From positions 8,444,406 through 8,508,405 of the forward strand of contig JARUPZ010000018.1 of NCBI GenBank assembly GCA_031213475.1: a DNA stretch of 64,000 nucleotides. Reading direction: 5' to 3'. This stretch comes from Nereocystis luetkeana. Taxonomy: Eukaryota; Sar; Phaeophyceae; Laminariales; Laminariaceae. Shown piece after piece: positions 62,401 to 64,000 of the stretch (positions are counted from its first letter, which is position 1; every line of letters begins with the position of its first letter). The position numbers were made by a program, and so were the translations under genes. A model generated the notes under the pieces. That model worked only from the letters and a program-made list of their open reading frames with translations. It was not told the origin of the DNA and did not search any database.

Positions 62401-63984
62401 TGTTTTCGTTGTTGTTGCCGTGACCTCCGCAGGCTTCGCCGAGATGTTGGACGTCACCAGCCGACTCCGGAAGGCGCAGGAAGAGGACGCCGAGCTTTCG
62501 ACCAAGGCAGGTCAGCAGAGGGCAGCCCTTCACCAGGCTGAAACAAGAGCGGAGGACGCGAGGCGGCGGCTGGGAATTTTGAGGCAGGGCACGGCATCGG
62601 CCACCACTGCAGGGGCCGTGTTGGGGCAGCTCCAAAGAGAGGTGCGTGTGGGGCTCTTGGCCTTTCATCCCCTGGAGAAGGGGACGAGATTCGGAGGGCC
62701 AGGTGTTGAAAACGACGGGCAGAAGAGCAGTGGGGCGCAACACCATCCCGTTGGAAATCGTGTCTGCGTTGACTGTTGGTACAATGCGTACGTACCAGGT
62801 ACGTCTGTTGAAAAATTCGAGGGTGCGTAGAACTTTGTCAATATATTCGAGAGATCAAAAGAACCAAGCTCAGCGACCGACCGAACGACCCGAACAGCCA
62901 CGATTCCTCTCGACCTGCAGCAACAGGGCAGAGAACAGGCCAGTGACGCTACCAACAAAAAAAGCAAGGCCAGCAAGGGCACCCACAAAAAAAGCAAGGC
63001 CAGCAAGGGCACCCACAAAAAAAGCAAGGCCAGCAAGGGCACCCGCCGACGCCCTCCAGATGGAGATCAGACAGTACAAACCCTATGACCAACCCTTCGC
63101 GACCCTATCGTCCGCCTTACCGCTTCTGGCTCTTCTTGCGGCTTACGTTCCATACGGTGTATCTTACAGGTGGCGACGCTCGACCGTAAGTTGACGCACG
63201 TGTTTCCTGCGGAGCTGGGACAAAAGAGCCGGAAATTGGAGCAGCTGGAGCGGGACGCGGCTGAGCCGCAGCGCTCCCGAGAGGTATGTATGATAACCTA
63301 GCAAGGAGGCCAGGTTATCGAAACCCCTCGTCGCGGCTGCTGCACTGCCTGCACATGCACGCCCTTTCAAAGCTTGCAAGCGCTTGTTTTTTTAATTCTC
63401 CCGCCTCAGTGCGCGTGTTGTACTAGTGGCTGGGCGTCTGTTCGTGAGTGCGAGAGGCTTGGGAAGGAGGGCCGATGAACCCACCGCTTTTCATGGAAGG
63501 GGTTGATCGACGGTTTGCCTTCGCTTCATGCGAAGAACCACGATGCCGAAAAACAAAATAGTAAGGTATGCTCCGCTCTTGACTGTTCGACGTGTCGTAT
63601 CTGGTAATTGTTATGCTAAAACAAGCAACACCACGTCTTAGAGCGCTCTGCCAGGTTCTCAGAGTCGTCCCAACTCTTCGTTCAAGCCAAGGCCATTGGG
63701 GAGAGGGGAGGGGGGGGGGGTGGTCCGTTTTGTTTGACGTCTGAGAAAAGCCCCATTGCAGCCTGGCCACGGAAAAAAACACTTATTCTAGGCACGACAT
63801 CGCGAGGCAATGCTGCCTCTTTATCACCTGGTTTCTGCTTGTGCCACAAAACATTGCGTGCGCGTGCTTGGTCGTGTGATTTTTTCGGTCCTCAGGACGT
63901 GCAAGAAATGGAGCAATTGGAGTACCAGCTACAGCGGGACAACGAACTTACTCGGCAGCAGATTGAGAAATCGATCGCGGAGCG
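56405..63984 (+). CDS. IFT81: IFT81, intraflagellar transport complex B subunit (5' part)
   Basis: IFT81 pairs with IFT74 in the IFT-B core and binds tubulin through its N-terminal calponin-homology domain for flagellum assembly. Exons: 56405-56470, 60278-60477, 60919-61084, 61768-61924, 62433-62641, 63170-63283 and 63896-63984; all six junctions agree in phase. The CH domain reads AEIQFIVDKLNEPPFSKDLR, SFDEKSPADLLQVLNEVFSA, MLKFPIREHQRDDFRRGLAV and GVVYPAMHWCLQRLPQLKKR. These correspond to IFKFIVEQLN-, LLQVLNDVLAEID- and VIYPVLHWLLQ-like parts of known IFT81. Coiled coil follows (YRELQ, HKEVDQI, EKKQLTEKISKLK). About 333 of the usual 650-680 residues are present; the gene continues past the window. 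The ATG is in a CACCATGG context. Confidence 0.95.
57193..57317. mobile_element. MITE, ACGGGGGACC family, copy 18
   Basis: In IFT81 intron 1. GTATTACGGGGGACCTCGTA to AACTATGGCCCCCCGTAATA, with an ACCTGGTAC insertion in the core. Confidence 0.85.
57427..57507. mobile_element. Tc1/mariner-like MITE in IFT81 intron 1
   Basis: Left end TGTCCCGAAAAAATGGAGGC, right end TACATTTCGGGACAGAGTGG. Confidence 0.65.
59370..59605 (+). mobile_element. SINE, diverged copy in IFT81 intron 1
   Basis: CCACCTGGCCAAAGTGGTAG (box A-like), then GCGAGTCGACGAGGGAAGAG and CCCGGATCTGAAACTAGTAA, ending in a short A-run. Confidence 0.72.
60278..60477 (+). CDS. IFT81: IFT81 exon 2
   Basis: Starts VSFDEKSPADLLQVLNEVFS after the acceptor CCGGTAG and ends at GTGG|GTGAG-type donor in phase 2. 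Confidence 0.93.
60919..61084 (+). CDS. IFT81: IFT81 exon 3
   Basis: The acceptor is GAGGCAAG. It encodes DKGVVYPAMHWCLQRLPQLK, KRAYLARYLMPVEVPVEF and YRELQ before a GTTAGC donor. This is the best-conserved part of the CH domain. Confidence 0.95.
61125..61345. repeat. Poly(G)-anchored repeat, family A, in IFT81 intron
   Basis: A G-run, TGTACTCGTGTCATCCACGA, TATGGCCATAGACCCTCGCA, CGGAACACGTCGGGTTTTCA and AAGAACCGGTTTTGAGGCGG. It starts about 40 bp after exon 3. Confidence 0.75.
61768..61924 (+). CDS. IFT81: IFT81 exon 4
   Basis: ADFKATHKEVDQIRTTDLRP, GELRGEIGQLEDEKKQLTEK and ISKLKGNVSDEP; phase 1 end at CCCG|GTAAAC. The start of the coiled coil. Confidence 0.9.
62433..62641 (+). CDS. IFT81: IFT81 exon 5
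   Basis: Starts GFAEMLDVTSRLRKAQEEDA after CTCCGCAG and ends VLGQLQRE before GTGCGT. Predicted coiled coil. Confidence 0.9.
62953..63046 (+). repeat. 30 bp minisatellite, three units, in IFT81 intron
   Basis: The unit is CCCACAAAAAAAGCAAGGCC with AGCAAGGGCA. Being a multiple of three it stays open in frame, but it lies between exons that join correctly without it. Confidence 0.88.
63170..63283 (+). CDS. IFT81: IFT81 exon 6
   Basis: 38 codons, VATLDRKLTHVFPAELGQKS to SRE; acceptor ATCTTACAG, donor GAG|GTATGT. Confidence 0.9.
63896..63984 (+). CDS. IFT81: IFT81 exon 7 (last in window)
   Basis: DVQEMEQLEYQLQRDNELTR and QQIEKSIAE, ending GCG GAG CG|GTAAGA in phase 2. The next exon lies beyond the window. 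Confidence 0.88.
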
Positions 63985-64000
63985 GTAAGAAATTAGCTTA

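Overview
The window reads as nuclear DNA of a photosynthetic stramenopile, most likely a brown alga. Genes are broken into short GC-rich exons by introns of about 0.5 to 4 kb. One protein starts with an ER signal peptide followed by a phenylalanine just after the predicted cleavage site, the plastid-targeting layout of heterokont algae. An intraflagellar-transport gene shows a flagellated stage, and the degenerate TTAGGG tract fits the telomere repeat reported for brown algae. No prokaryotic operons, rRNA genes or CRISPR arrays were seen. Exons were joined by hand using GT(GC)/AG sites and phase, so boundaries are predictions.

Layout from left to right. (1) 1-3495, plus strand: the 3' part of a NudC-type CS-domain gene. 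(2) 4836-15407, minus strand: an SPF30/SMNDC1-type splicing factor in seven phase-compatible exons, convergent with (1). (3) 18445-35044, plus strand: a plastid-targeted CPBP (CAAX/Abi) intramembrane protease with eight located exons and at least one missing, divergent from (2). (4) About 42504-48117, minus strand: a decayed transposase-like gene. (5) 56405-63984 and beyond, plus strand: the first seven coding exons of IFT81, running off the right edge.

The rest, including nearly all introns, is repeats. There are about 18 sites of one 105-135 bp MITE family (TIR close to ACGGGGGACCATAGTAAATA), TTAA-flanked piggyBac-like MITEs, a Tc1/mariner-like MITE family, a 225-240 bp MITE family, tRNA-derived SINEs, a TRIM-like element with 79 bp LTRs, repeats anchored to poly(C/G) runs, minisatellites and an interstitial telomere-like tract. 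Two arrangements stand out. A roughly 1.1 kb repeat lies inverted in introns of the convergent NudC and SPF30 genes. A 1042 bp TIR element is nested inside a MITE with a 5 bp target duplication.

The four host genes are not a pathway: NudC chaperone, splicing factor, plastid membrane protease and flagellar transport are unrelated housekeeping functions. The interest lies in gene structure and the dense, nested repeat landscape.
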